Shown here piece by piece: positions 25,881-32,869 of a stretch of 46,375 nt of DNA. Within the stretch, counting starts at the first letter, position 1. Each line of letters starts with the position of its first letter. This stretch comes from Winogradskyella sp. (GTDB lineage Bacteria > Bacteroidota > Bacteroidia > Flavobacteriales > Flavobacteriaceae), in NCBI GenBank assembly GCA_028383925.1, contig JAOEWO010000018.1:1-46375 (forward strand), read 5' to 3'. Position numbers and translations under genes: made by a program. The notes below the pieces were generated by a model. It was not told where the DNA came from. It saw only the letters and a list, made by a program, of their open reading frames with translations, and did not search any database.

Positions 25881-26099
25881 TTATGTACCTTCCTCAGTGT
25901 TTTTTTTCTGTTGCGACAACACTAATATAATGCTTCCAGCAACAAGTAAACCTATTGTTATCGCCATGAAATAGAATCTATTTGAGGGTTTTGTAGTATC
26001 AACTTCAATCAGCTTCTGTTCTTCAAGCATACCACACATTTTAGCTTGCTCTATAGTCGGTTTAAGGCAATCCATACCTTCAAAACGTATTATCTCCAT
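25881..26099 (-). CDS. small single-span membrane protein, unknown function
   Basis: A 72-residue protein with a soluble N-terminal part (about 1-42, containing MDCLKPTIEQAKMCGML) and one hydrophobic helix (about 43-62, FMAITIGLLVAGSIILVL), ending in a short polar tail (QQKKNTEEGT). It looks like a membrane protein anchored near its C-terminus. The two cysteines in the soluble part are notable. It starts 4 bases after the zinc-finger gene's stop, so the two form an operon ended by the terminator at 25826-25853. I do not recognise a family. A regulatory or immunity-like role in the element is possible, but nothing in the sequence proves it. Confidence 0.6.
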   Translation of the reverse strand: MEIIRFEGMDCLKPTIEQAKMCGMLEEQKLIEVDTTKPSNRFYFMAITIGLLVAGSIILVLSQQKKNTEEGT

Positions 26100-26103
26100 A
26101 TCA

Positions 26104-26457
26104 TTAGTCCTTAAATATTAAATGTTTGTTCTCAATGACATAGTATATATCATACAATCGGGAAACTGTTTTAGTTTGCCCATTATAATTGGCTACAACA
26201 TCCTTATGTGTCGCAGTAAATTCAAAACCATGACTCTGTAAGGTCTGAATAGAAATTGGACCAAGGTTGAAATTCTTTAGTTTTAGTAATATGCTATAAT
26301 TAGTCTTTAAGACCTTATTATGCGCGTCTACCTCGTACCAATTCTCCATTCTTCTTATGTAAGCCGCCCGATTTTTGCAACGGTCATTACAATAACAACG
26401 CTTGGCGCTTTTTCTCTTTTCTATATGCTTGCCGCATTCAGGGTTCTTACATGTCAT
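26104..26457 (-). CDS. small zinc-finger protein, unknown function
   Basis: A 117-residue protein whose first 30 residues hold a four-or-more-Cys zinc-finger-like pattern (MTCKNPECG ... KRCYCNDRCKNRAAY), like treble-clef or zinc-ribbon motifs that bind nucleic acids or proteins. The remainder is mixed alpha/beta (SILLKLKNFNLGPISIQTL; ending YVIENKHLIFKD) with no family I recognise. It is divergent from the MerR-like gene across a 123-base gap and co-transcribed with the small membrane protein downstream. A DNA- or RNA-binding role is inferred from the finger only. Confidence 0.65.
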   Translation of the reverse strand: MTCKNPECGKHIEKRKSAKRCYCNDRCKNRAAYIRRMENWYEVDAHNKVLKTNYSILLKLKNFNLGPISIQTLQSHGFEFTATHKDVVANYNGQTKTVSRLYDIYYVIENKHLIFKD

Positions 26458-26540
26458 TGTCTTAGTTTTTTTTGAATAGGTAAATTTAATAAATAATTTT
26501 ATTATAATACATATAATGTAGCTTTTTATAAAATTTTTAT

Positions 26541-26548
26541 TACTTTTG
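26541..26548 (+). promoter_or_regulatory. putative promoter -7 box of the MerR-like gene
   Basis: TACTTTTG fits TAnnTTTG and lies 33 bases before the ATG at 26581, in the intergenic region shared with the divergent zinc-finger gene. A near-match (TAAATTTA) is present on the minus strand facing the zinc-finger gene. Confidence 0.45.
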
Positions 26549-26580
26549 AAGAATTATACAAAAGAATAACATGGTTTATA

Positions 26581-27498
26581 ATGACAAAAAAAGATAACGG
26601 CAAACAGATTGTAGATTTAGGAAACAAATTCTACGACACTAATGAAATTAATCCCAGTAGACTTAACATAACTTCCCGTAGAATCAACTATTGGATAGAC
26701 AAAAAACTTATGCCCTTTACCCAAAAACAGGAACCAAGAGCTGAGATAGCCAAGCTTGACAGTAAAAAGGAGCGCAAATGGGTACGGCTGGACCTCGCCC
26801 AAGCAACTTGGGCATGTATCATCGATGAGCTGCTGAACTACAAGATTCCGTTGGAGAGATTGCAAAAACTCACCGAGGAGGTATGGCATAGGCCCAGAGT
26901 AGAAAAATATGCAGATAAGGTTCTTAAGTGGCATATCGAGAAGAACCCCGAAGGCCTCAGCGAACAATATCTTCAAATGTTAAGGACTAATCTGCAGAGT
27001 GAAGAGCTCATGCTCACCGTTAGGATGGAACTCAATCCGTTTACGGATGCGGTCAAGTCGGCCTTCAGGTCGAGGGTGCTCCCACATTCGTTTCTTTACG
27101 CACCTGAGAGCAACTCTCATGCCCTCCATATAGGCGACAAGGCCCTAATGCTCGACTTGGGAAGCAAATTTCTGCAGTGTACCATGATATGCATTCCCCT
27201 TATTCCCATATTAGCAAGGGTCATGGAGTCGGAATTCAGCGATGAAAGAAAGACCGACCTTGACTACCTTAACAGCATTGAAAGACAGATTCGTGACATT
27301 GTTGTATTCAAAAAACCTAAAGAAGTGGTCATCGCTTTTGAAAATGACAGCATAATACCCATTACCGTAACTCAGCAACATAAGACACGTGAGCAATTGG
27401 CACGCTACATCCTAGAGAACAAAATCAAAAAGGGGTCCAAACTTCTTATAGACATAAGATCAAACGGCAACTATAAAATAACACTCATTCAAAAATAA
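26581..27498 (+). CDS. MerR-like DNA-binding protein with unrecognised C-terminal region
   Basis: A 305-residue protein. Residues of about 25-105 resemble a MerR-type winged helix: LNITSRRINYWIDKKLMPF looks like the recognition-helix segment, followed by a wing and WVRLDLAQATWACIIDELL. The C-terminal 190 residues contain predicted alpha/beta structure (HALHIGDKALMLDLGSKFLQCT; later IVVFKKPKEVVIAFENDSI and KLLIDIRSNGNYKITLIQ) that I cannot place in a family. The GC-rich codon use matches the recombinase and differs from host genes, a sign of transfer. Its position upstream of the recombinase suggests it controls the element's excision or expression. That role is inferred. Confidence 0.65.
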   Translation: MTKKDNGKQIVDLGNKFYDTNEINPSRLNITSRRINYWIDKKLMPFTQKQEPRAEIAKLDSKKERKWVRLDLAQATWACIIDELLNYKIPLERLQKLTEEVWHRPRVEKYADKVLKWHIEKNPEGLSEQYLQMLRTNLQSEELMLTVRMELNPFTDAVKSAFRSRVLPHSFLYAPESNSHALHIGDKALMLDLGSKFLQCTMICIPLIPILARVMESEFSDERKTDLDYLNSIERQIRDIVVFKKPKEVVIAFENDSIIPITVTQQHKTREQLARYILENKIKKGSKLLIDIRSNGNYKITLIQK

Positions 27499-27505
27499 AA
27501 CGCAT

Positions 27506-27631
27506 ATGAACCTTTTAGTAGAACCTCATCAGTCCCTGCAAATACAGCCTGGTCAAATTAGTGTAAGGAGCGGCCCAACGCAATCCTACTACCAACGGCT
27601 ATGCAATTTAAAGATGCTGAACGTATTTTAA
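27506..27631 (+). CDS. possible 41-residue peptide between MerR-like gene and recombinase (uncertain)
   Basis: ATG 27506 begins an open frame of 41 codons (MNLLVEPHQSLQIQPGQISV...), 8 bases after the MerR-like stop. It overlaps the next small frame by 31 bases in another register. It has no known motif. The better supported small gene is the following one; this may be only leader sequence. Confidence 0.2.
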   Translation: MNLLVEPHQSLQIQPGQISVRSGPTQSYYQRLCNLKMLNVF

Positions 27632-27738
27632 ACTATAATCGTAAAGATAAATTATCTCAACATGAGATTGAAGAGACTTTACAGTTTTTAAGGACCTATT
27701 CAAAGGTCATAATTTCTAACCTTATAAACGAACACTAA
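27601..27738 (+). CDS. small gene (45 residues) abutting the serine recombinase
   Basis: An open frame of 45 codons, MQFKDAERILNYNRKDKLSQ... ending LINEH. Its TAA stop (27736-27738) directly abuts the recombinase ATG (27739), an arrangement expected for translational coupling. The peptide is hydrophilic and mainly helical (HEIEETLQFLRTYSKVIIS). Small helical proteins in this position could be excision or directionality factors, but no motif proves it. Codon use is more AT-rich than the recombinase. Confidence 0.5.
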   Translation: MQFKDAERILNYNRKDKLSQHEIEETLQFLRTYSKVIISNLINEH

Positions 27739-29325
27739 ATGAAAAACGTCATACTCTACGTTAGGGTCTCTACCGACGAACAAGCAGACAAAGGATTCTC
27801 CCTTAGGGACCAAGAGGAAAAACTGTTACGCCACTGCTCGGACAACAACCTCAATGTCCTGGAAATCTACCGTGAGGACTATTCGGCAAAAACATTCAAC
27901 AGGCCCGAGATGAAAAAGCTTATTGCCCATTGCAAAAAGGAACATAAGACTATTGACCAGTTGCTCTTTATCAAATGGGACCGATTCTCTAGAAACACTT
28001 CGGAATCTTACAATAAAATCAACCTCTTTAATAGTTTAGGCATAACACCAAATGCAATTACCCAACCCCTTGACCTTTCCATACCAGAACAAGGACTAAT
28101 GCTGGCCGTTTACCTTTCCGTTCCAGAGGTCGAGAACCTCAGGCGGTCACAGAACGTGAGAGCTGGAATGCGTCGTGCTTTCAAGGAAGGTCGCTATGTA
28201 GGCTCGCCACCGAAAGGCTATGATATGGGAAGGGACGCATCTAAAAGACCCGTACTAACCCCTAATGAGGATGCACCCTTAATACAGGAAGCCTTTGAGC
28301 TTGCTGCTACAGGGATATACAATCAGAAAGAGATGTTTCAAAAGCTTAAAAATAAAGGGCTTAGATCTAGTTCAAGCGCTTTTTCTAGAATACTGCGTAA
28401 CGTGCTTTACTGCGGACTAGTATACCTAAAAGCACATAAGGATGAAAGGGAACGCTACATCGAGGGCATCCACCAACCGCTGGTGACCAAAAAGACCTTT
28501 GATACCGTACAATCTGTTTTAGACGGAAGGAATAAACAAAAAGGGAAGTCACACAAAAAGGTAAACCCTAACTTCCCCCTACGTGGATTTGTCATGTGTC
28601 CTAAATGCGACAAACCGCTATCCGCAAGCTCATCTAAAGGAAGGAACGGATACTACTCTTATTACCACTGTTTCTCACCCTGTGATGTTAGGATTAAAAA
28701 AGAAGATGTGCATATCTGGTTTGAAGAATTTCTTAAGTCCATTTCATTAGATGAGAATTCTTATACCTTACTCACAGAATTGATAAAGGAAGAATTCAAG
28801 AAAATCGATAGAGAAAGCCCTATAGGTCCAAAACATTACGCAAAGATTAAACACCTTGAAAGCAAATTAGAAAAAATTCAAGATCTATTCATTGAAGGCG
28901 ATTTTAGCAAAGAAGATTACAATAAAGCCAAAAAACGTTTCAAAAATCTAATTGAAGAGCTGAAGGAAAAAGAAGCACAACTGGCTAAAAAGCAAGAGGT
29001 CTTTAAACTATATAAAGATGGACTGAAATCTATGGAAAACTTTAACAAACAGTACATTGACAGTGATATTGAACAAAAAAGACTACTGATTGGTTCGATA
29101 TTTCCAGAAAAATTCCAATTTGATAATAAAAAAGTTCGAACCGATGATATCAATCCAATACTGCTCAAAATAGCTAGTATTAACAAGGGTTTGAAAGGGA
29201 ATAAAAAAAGGGACAAATCAAAAAAAATTGATTTGTCCCAGTCAGTACTCAAGGCGGGAATCGAACCCGCACGTCTTGCGACATTGGATTTTGAATCCAA
29301 CGTGTCTACCAATTCCACCACTTGA
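27739..29325 (+). CDS. large serine recombinase (integrase) whose 3' end runs through tRNA-Leu
   Basis: A 528-residue large serine recombinase. The N-terminal resolvase domain (1-140) has YVRVSTDEQ with catalytic Ser11, then QEEKLLRHC and KWDRFSRNT. The recombinase domain (about 155-260) has GSPPKGYDMG and ILRNVLYCGLVY. A zinc ribbon (about 290-325) has MCPKCDKPLSA and HCFSPCDV. A Lys/Glu-rich coiled coil follows (about 345-440). Such enzymes integrate and excise mobile DNA by Ser-mediated strand exchange. The last ~40 residues are unlike the family: they are encoded across the tRNA terminator (29203-29239) and the antisense strand of tRNA-Leu (ending AGIEPARLATLDFES...). The frame was therefore probably extended by integration at the tRNA 3' end. 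Higher GC than host genes. The natural C-terminus may lie near 29200. Confidence 0.88.
   Translation: MKNVILYVRVSTDEQADKGFSLRDQEEKLLRHCSDNNLNVLEIYREDYSAKTFNRPEMKKLIAHCKKEHKTIDQLLFIKWDRFSRNTSESYNKINLFNSLGITPNAITQPLDLSIPEQGLMLAVYLSVPEVENLRRSQNVRAGMRRAFKEGRYVGSPPKGYDMGRDASKRPVLTPNEDAPLIQEAFELAATGIYNQKEMFQKLKNKGLRSSSSAFSRILRNVLYCGLVYLKAHKDERERYIEGIHQPLVTKKTFDTVQSVLDGRNKQKGKSHKKVNPNFPLRGFVMCPKCDKPLSASSSKGRNGYYSYYHCFSPCDVRIKKEDVHIWFEEFLKSISLDENSYTLLTELIKEEFKKIDRESPIGPKHYAKIKHLESKLEKIQDLFIEGDFSKEDYNKAKKRFKNLIEELKEKEAQLAKKQEVFKLYKDGLKSMENFNKQYIDSDIEQKRLLIGSIFPEKFQFDNKKVRTDDINPILLKIASINKGLKGNKKRDKSKKIDLSQSVLKAGIEPARLATLDFESNVSTNSTT
29203..29239 (-). terminator. intrinsic terminator of tRNA-Leu, inside the recombinase frame
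   Basis: On the minus strand a 12-bp stem (GGGACAAATCAA / TTGATTTGTCCC, loop of six T) is followed by a run of seven T, 7 bases after the tRNA 3' end. It also codes for part of the opposite-strand recombinase tail. Confidence 0.8.
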
Positions 29326-29327
29326 GC
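29246..29327 (-). tRNA. tRNA-Leu (anticodon CAA)
   Basis: Eighty-two bases fold as a class II tRNA: acceptor GCTCAAG/CTTGAGT (first pair G-U), D-arm GTGGAATTGGTAGACAC, anticodon stem TTGGA/TCCAA with loop TTCAAAA (anticodon CAA, reading UUG), a variable arm TGTCGCAAGACGT, and T-arm GCGGGTTCGATTCCCGC. The discriminator is A; CCA is not encoded. The extended variable arm is typical of tRNA-Leu. The terminator lies just downstream. The opposite strand carries the end of the serine recombinase frame, which suggests that this gene is the integration target. Confidence 0.93.
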
Positions 29328-29413
29328 TATTTTGAGAGCGCAAAAATAAAGAATAATTTTCTTCAGGCAACTAAAAATAGTGGTTTTATACTTTATAACG
29401 TAAAATAATTTTC

Positions 29414-29421
29414 TAAATTTG
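29414..29421 (+). promoter_or_regulatory. putative promoter -7 box of prs
   Basis: TAAATTTG fits TAnnTTTG, 49 bases before the prs ATG. A poor -33 region is present. Confidence 0.6.
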
Positions 29422-29469
29422 ACCTTTACCAAAATACCGACTATTAACTAATTAAATTACTGATAACAA

Positions 29470-30408
29470 ATGTCATACGAAACAGAAGCCAAGATTTTTA
29501 CTTGTTCACAGAGTCAATATTTAGCAGAACAGATTGCAACTGCATATGGCGTTAAGTTGGGCAACGTTATTACGTCTACTTATAGTGACGGTGAATTTCA
29601 GCCGTCTTATGAAGAATCTATTAGAGGTAAACGTATCTTTATAATAGGCTCAACGCACCCAGGCCCAGAAAATCTTATGGAAATGTTGTTAATGATAGAT
29701 GCAGCAAAGCGTGCATCTGCAAGACACATTACAGCTGTAATGCCTTATTTTGGTTGGGCAAGACAAGACAGAAAAGATAAACCACGTGTGCCAATTGCAG
29801 CAAAATTAGTAGCAAAAATGTTAGAAGTTGCTGGTGCAACTCGTATTATTACTATGGATTTGCACGCTGATCAAATACAAGGATTTTTTGAAAAACCTGT
29901 AGATCATCTATTTGCATCTACTGTCTTTTTACCTTATTTAAAGAGTTTAAACCTAAGTGATCTTACAATTGCGTCACCAGATATGGGAGGCTCTAAACGT
30001 GCTTACGCTTACTCTAAGGCGTTAGAAAGTGACGTGGTAATTTGTTATAAGCAACGTGCTAAAGCTAATGTGATTTCTCATATGGAACTCATTGGCGATG
30101 TTACAGGCAAAAATGTTGTATTAGTAGATGATATGGTTGATACTGCTGGCACATTAACTAAAGCTGCAGATTTAATGATGGAACGTGGTGCAAAAAGTGT
30201 GAGAGCAATTTGTACACACCCTATTTTATCTGGTAATGCATATGAAAGATTAGAAAACTCTAAACTAGAAGAATTAATAGTGACTGACTCTATTCCGCTA
30301 AAGCAACAAAGCAAAAAACTTAGAGTTTTAAGTTGTGCAGATTTGTTTGCTGACGTTATGAATAACGTACACCACAACCAATCTATAAGCAATAAATTTG
30401 TAATGTAA
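29470..30408 (+). CDS. prs: ribose-phosphate pyrophosphokinase
   Basis: A 312-residue PRPP synthetase, normal length for the class I enzyme. It has the N-terminal phosphoribosyltransferase-like domain (IFTCSQSQYLAEQIA, YSDGEFQPSYEESIRG), the flexible-loop region PYFGWARQDRKDKPR that contacts ATP, the metal/ATP segment ITMDLHADQIQGFF, and the PRPP-binding loop NVVLVDDMVDTAGT. It makes PRPP from ribose 5-phosphate and ATP for purine, pyrimidine, histidine, tryptophan and NAD synthesis in the cytoplasm. It heads the housekeeping run prs-rplY-pth-ribF, with its own promoter box just after tRNA-Leu. Nothing unusual is seen. Confidence 0.98.
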   Translation: MSYETEAKIFTCSQSQYLAEQIATAYGVKLGNVITSTYSDGEFQPSYEESIRGKRIFIIGSTHPGPENLMEMLLMIDAAKRASARHITAVMPYFGWARQDRKDKPRVPIAAKLVAKMLEVAGATRIITMDLHADQIQGFFEKPVDHLFASTVFLPYLKSLNLSDLTIASPDMGGSKRAYAYSKALESDVVICYKQRAKANVISHMELIGDVTGKNVVLVDDMVDTAGTLTKAADLMMERGAKSVRAICTHPILSGNAYERLENSKLEELIVTDSIPLKQQSKKLRVLSCADLFADVMNNVHHNQSISNKFVM

Positions 30409-30530
30409 TTTACTCTTATTTTGTAAGTATAATAAGTTACGAAAATGTAATTACACCCATTTTTAATTACTAAGAAATTATACAACTACAAATAATTAGC
30501 TAAAACACTAGTATTTAAGTATTATATTTC

Positions 30531-30538
30531 TAAATTTG
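30531..30538 (+). promoter_or_regulatory. putative promoter -7 box of rplY
   Basis: TAAATTTG fits TAnnTTTG, 49 bases before the rplY ATG, the same spacing as at prs. Confidence 0.6.
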
Positions 30539-30586
30539 CACCCCTCAAAAAGAGGAAATTACTAATTATAAATAACAATTTCAAAA

Positions 30587-31213
30587 ATGAAATCAATTTC
30601 AATTAACGGATCTCAAAGAGAAAGCGTAGGCAAGAAACCAACAAAAGCCTTACGTAATGCTGGTCAGGTTCCTTGCGTTATATACGGAGGAGACAAGCCC
30701 TTACATTTCTCAGCACCAGAACTGGCTTTTTCAAAACTTGTATACACAGCTAATGCGCATACAGTTGTAATTGCCTTAGATAACGGTGTAGAATATAATG
30801 CTATAATGCAAGATATTCAATTTCACCCAGTAACAGATAAAATTACACACATCGATTTTTATCAGATTTTTGATGATAAAGCGATTACAATGGAAATCCC
30901 TGTACAAATAGTAGGGTCTTCTAAAGGTGTAATGAATGGTGGTAACTTAAGAACACCTTACCGTAAATTAAGAGTTAAAGCAATACCGTCTAAACTTCCA
31001 GATTTTATCGAAGTAGATATTACGCCTCTTAAAATTGGTAGTAAACTTTACATTACTGAGTTAGAGAATGAAGATTACACATTCTTACACCCAGATAACA
31101 CTGTTGTTTGTCAAGTAAGACGTAGTAGATTAGCTATTGTTGATGCTGATGATGACGAAGAAGAAGGAGAAGAAGCTGAAGGTGGTGCACCAGAAGCAGA
31201 TGCCGCTGAATAA
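30587..31213 (+). CDS. rplY: 50S ribosomal protein L25/general stress protein Ctc
   Basis: A 208-residue bL25 protein of the long CTC/TL5 type. The N-terminal L25 domain (about 1-90; [31 protein letters not shown]) binds 5S rRNA. The C-terminal TL5-like domain (about 95-180) includes [16 protein letters not shown] and [23 protein letters not shown] strongly acidic tail ([15 protein letters not shown]) ends the protein. It has its own promoter box and terminator, so it is probably transcribed alone. Acidic tails are frequent in flavobacterial homologues. Confidence 0.97.
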   Translation: MKSISINGSQRESVGKKPTKALRNAGQVPCVIYGGDKPLHFSAPELAFSKLVYTANAHTVVIALDNGVEYNAIMQDIQFHPVTDKITHIDFYQIFDDKAITMEIPVQIVGSSKGVMNGGNLRTPYRKLRVKAIPSKLPDFIEVDITPLKIGSKLYITELENEDYTFLHPDNTVVCQVRRSRLAIVDADDDEEEGEEAEGGAPEADAAE

Positions 31214-31236
31214 GCAAAACTATTTTCAAGATATTT

Positions 31237-31270
31237 AAAAGCATTCTGTTATGGAATGCTTTTTTTATTT
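31237..31270 (+). terminator. intrinsic terminator of rplY
   Basis: A 10-bp stem (AAAAGCATTC / GAATGCTTTT, loop of 7) is followed by a T-rich run, 24 bases after the rplY stop. Confidence 0.85.
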
Positions 31271-31287
31271 TTACACAAATACATACT

Positions 31288-31920
31288 ATGTGTACATTTT
31301 TAAAAAAATGGTTTAATTTTAATAAAAAGCTAAAAACATCAACTGAAGATAAAATGAAAAAATTCTTAATTGTTGGTTTAGGAAATATTGGTAGTGACTA
31401 TGTAAATACAAGGCATAATATAGGGTTTAAAATTCTAAATTACATAGCCGCAAAAGAAGCTATTGCATTTGAAACTCGAAAACTAGGTGACATTGCTACA
31501 CTAAAAATAAAAGGACGATCTCTTTTACTATTAAAGCCAAATACCTACATGAATCTTAGCGGCAAAGCCATAAAATTTTGGTTAGAAAAAGAAAATATTC
31601 CCTTAGAAAATCTTCTAGTAATCACCGACGATCTAAACTTAGATTTTGGTACCTTAAGACTAAAAACAAAAGGCAGTGCTGGTGGCCATAACGGCTTAAA
31701 AGACACCCAAGACAAATTACAAACTACAGTTTACAATCGCTTTAGATTTGGTATTAGTGATAGTTTTGGTAAAGGCAGACAAGTAGATTACGTACTTGGA
31801 GAATGGGGTGACGACGAAAAATCGAAATTAAAAGAACGACTCGAGGTCTCTGCAGAGCTTATTACCTCTTTTGCACTAGCAGGCGTAAACAACACTATGA
31901 ATCAATTTAATGGCAAATAA
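31288..31920 (+). CDS. pth: peptidyl-tRNA hydrolase
   Basis: A 210-residue peptidyl-tRNA hydrolase that frees tRNA from stalled peptidyl-tRNA. Core motifs are FLIVGLGNIGSDY, the catalytic His in NTRHNIGF, PNTYMNLSG, ITDDLNLDFG with the conserved Asp, and GSAGGHNGLK. The first 22 residues (MCTFLKKWFNFNKK...) precede the usual start MKKFLIVGLG. An alternative ATG at 31354 would give the standard length. Basic hydrophobic extensions of this kind recur in flavobacterial homologues by recollection, so the longer start is kept with reservation. ribF follows after 49 bases. Confidence 0.95.
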   Translation: MCTFLKKWFNFNKKLKTSTEDKMKKFLIVGLGNIGSDYVNTRHNIGFKILNYIAAKEAIAFETRKLGDIATLKIKGRSLLLLKPNTYMNLSGKAIKFWLEKENIPLENLLVITDDLNLDFGTLRLKTKGSAGGHNGLKDTQDKLQTTVYNRFRFGISDSFGKGRQVDYVLGEWGDDEKSKLKERLEVSAELITSFALAGVNNTMNQFNGK

Positions 31921-31969
31921 AATGTAACTTTGCTTTTAGATAGTATTTAACTTAAACAATACCATAAAT

Positions 31970-32869
31970 TTGATTGTGAAATCAGCAAAAGTAGTCACTA
32001 TTGGTACCTTTGATGGTGTACATATTGGCCATCAAAAAATTATTAAACGCGTTATTAAACTTGCTAAAAAACAAGGTTTTGAGCCTGTAGTTTTAACGCT
32101 TTTTCCGCACCCAAGAATGGTGCTTCAAAAAGATAATTCTATTAAACTATTACACACAATTAATGAACGCATAGACCTACTCAAATCTATGGGTATTGCA
32201 GATGTTGTTGTTAAAGAGTTTACCAAAGCATTTTCTAATTTATCTGCGCAAGACTATGTAAAATCTATTTTAATAGACGAACTAAACACAAAACAAATTG
32301 TAATTGGCTACGATCATCATTTTGGAAAAAACAGAAGTGCCAACATTACAGATTTAAAAGATTTTGCTAAAATTTATAATTTTAATGTCGAAGAAATCTC
32401 TGCACAAGACATTAAGGATGTTACCGTAAGTTCTACTAAAATAAGAACTGCATTATCGCGTGGCGAAGTAGACTTAGCTAATTCTTATTTAGGTTATAAT
32501 TATTTTATAACAGGCACTGTAATAAAAGGAAAAGGCATAGGTAAAACTATAAACTTTCCTACGGCAAATATTCATATAAAAGAAGCCTATAAACTTATTC
32601 CTAATAACGGTGTTTACATTGTTAAATCGCAATACAAAAACCAAACACTTTTTGGAATGATGAATATTGGCACTAACCCAACCGTAAATGGAAAGACGCG
32701 CTCTATAGAAGTTTATTTCTTTAACTTTAATGAAGATATTTATAATTCAGAATTAAAAATTGAATTTTTAAAACGCCTACGCAGCGAACAAAAATTCGAA
32801 AATATTGAAGCCTTAAAGCAGCAATTAAATATTGATAAAGTAAACGCTTTAAAATTCTTAAATGCATAA
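31970..32869 (+). CDS. ribF: bifunctional riboflavin kinase/FAD synthetase (non-ATG start)
   Basis: A 299-residue RibF. The N-terminal FMN adenylyltransferase domain (about 1-180) has VVTIGTFDGVHIGHQKII, LFPHPRMVL and GYDHHFGKNR. The C-terminal riboflavin kinase domain (about 185-299) has GTVIKGKGIGKTINFPTANI, GVYIV and MNIGTNPTVNG. It makes FMN and FAD from riboflavin. No ATG is available: an in-frame TAG lies at 31937-31939 and the first usable codons are TTG 31970 or GTG 31976. The N-terminus is therefore unusually short, only 7-9 residues before VVTIG. A TAnnTTTG-like box (31965-31972) overlaps this start, probably by chance. The 3' end overlaps the next gene by 8 bases. Confidence 0.95.
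   Translation: MIVKSAKVVTIGTFDGVHIGHQKIIKRVIKLAKKQGFEPVVLTLFPHPRMVLQKDNSIKLLHTINERIDLLKSMGIADVVVKEFTKAFSNLSAQDYVKSILIDELNTKQIVIGYDHHFGKNRSANITDLKDFAKIYNFNVEEISAQDIKDVTVSSTKIRTALSRGEVDLANSYLGYNYFITGTVIKGKGIGKTINFPTANIHIKEAYKLIPNNGVYIVKSQYKNQTLFGMMNIGTNPTVNGKTRSIEVYFFNFNEDIYNSELKIEFLKRLRSEQKFENIEALKQQLNIDKVNALKFLNA

Larger units (their letters stand above)
25826..29245. mobile_element. putative integrated element carrying a serine recombinase at tRNA-Leu
   Basis: The block holds a large serine recombinase, a MerR-like regulator, a small gene abutting the recombinase, and two small minus-strand genes of unknown role. All are absent from the functional themes on either side. The 26.6-28.7 kb part is visibly richer in G and C and in G/C-ending codons than the neighbours. 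The right edge coincides with the 3' end of tRNA-Leu. The left edge is a guess: I found no second copy of the tRNA 3' end, and a serine recombinase need not leave a long direct repeat. It may be a remnant rather than an active element. Confidence 0.5.

Noticed and set aside
25244..29327. Direct repeat of the tRNA-Leu 3' end marking the left border of the element
   Set aside because: I searched by eye for copies of the T-arm and acceptor sequence between 25.2 and 27 kb and found none, so no att pair is claimed.
28917..29432. Long minus-strand frame of 171 residues over the recombinase end and tRNA
   Set aside because: It contains the sense translation of tRNA-Leu and lies opposite the recombinase; it has no family features.
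30447..30470. Inverted repeat GTAATTA/TAATTAC after prs
   Set aside because: Short AT-rich arms without a T-run; not convincing as a terminator.
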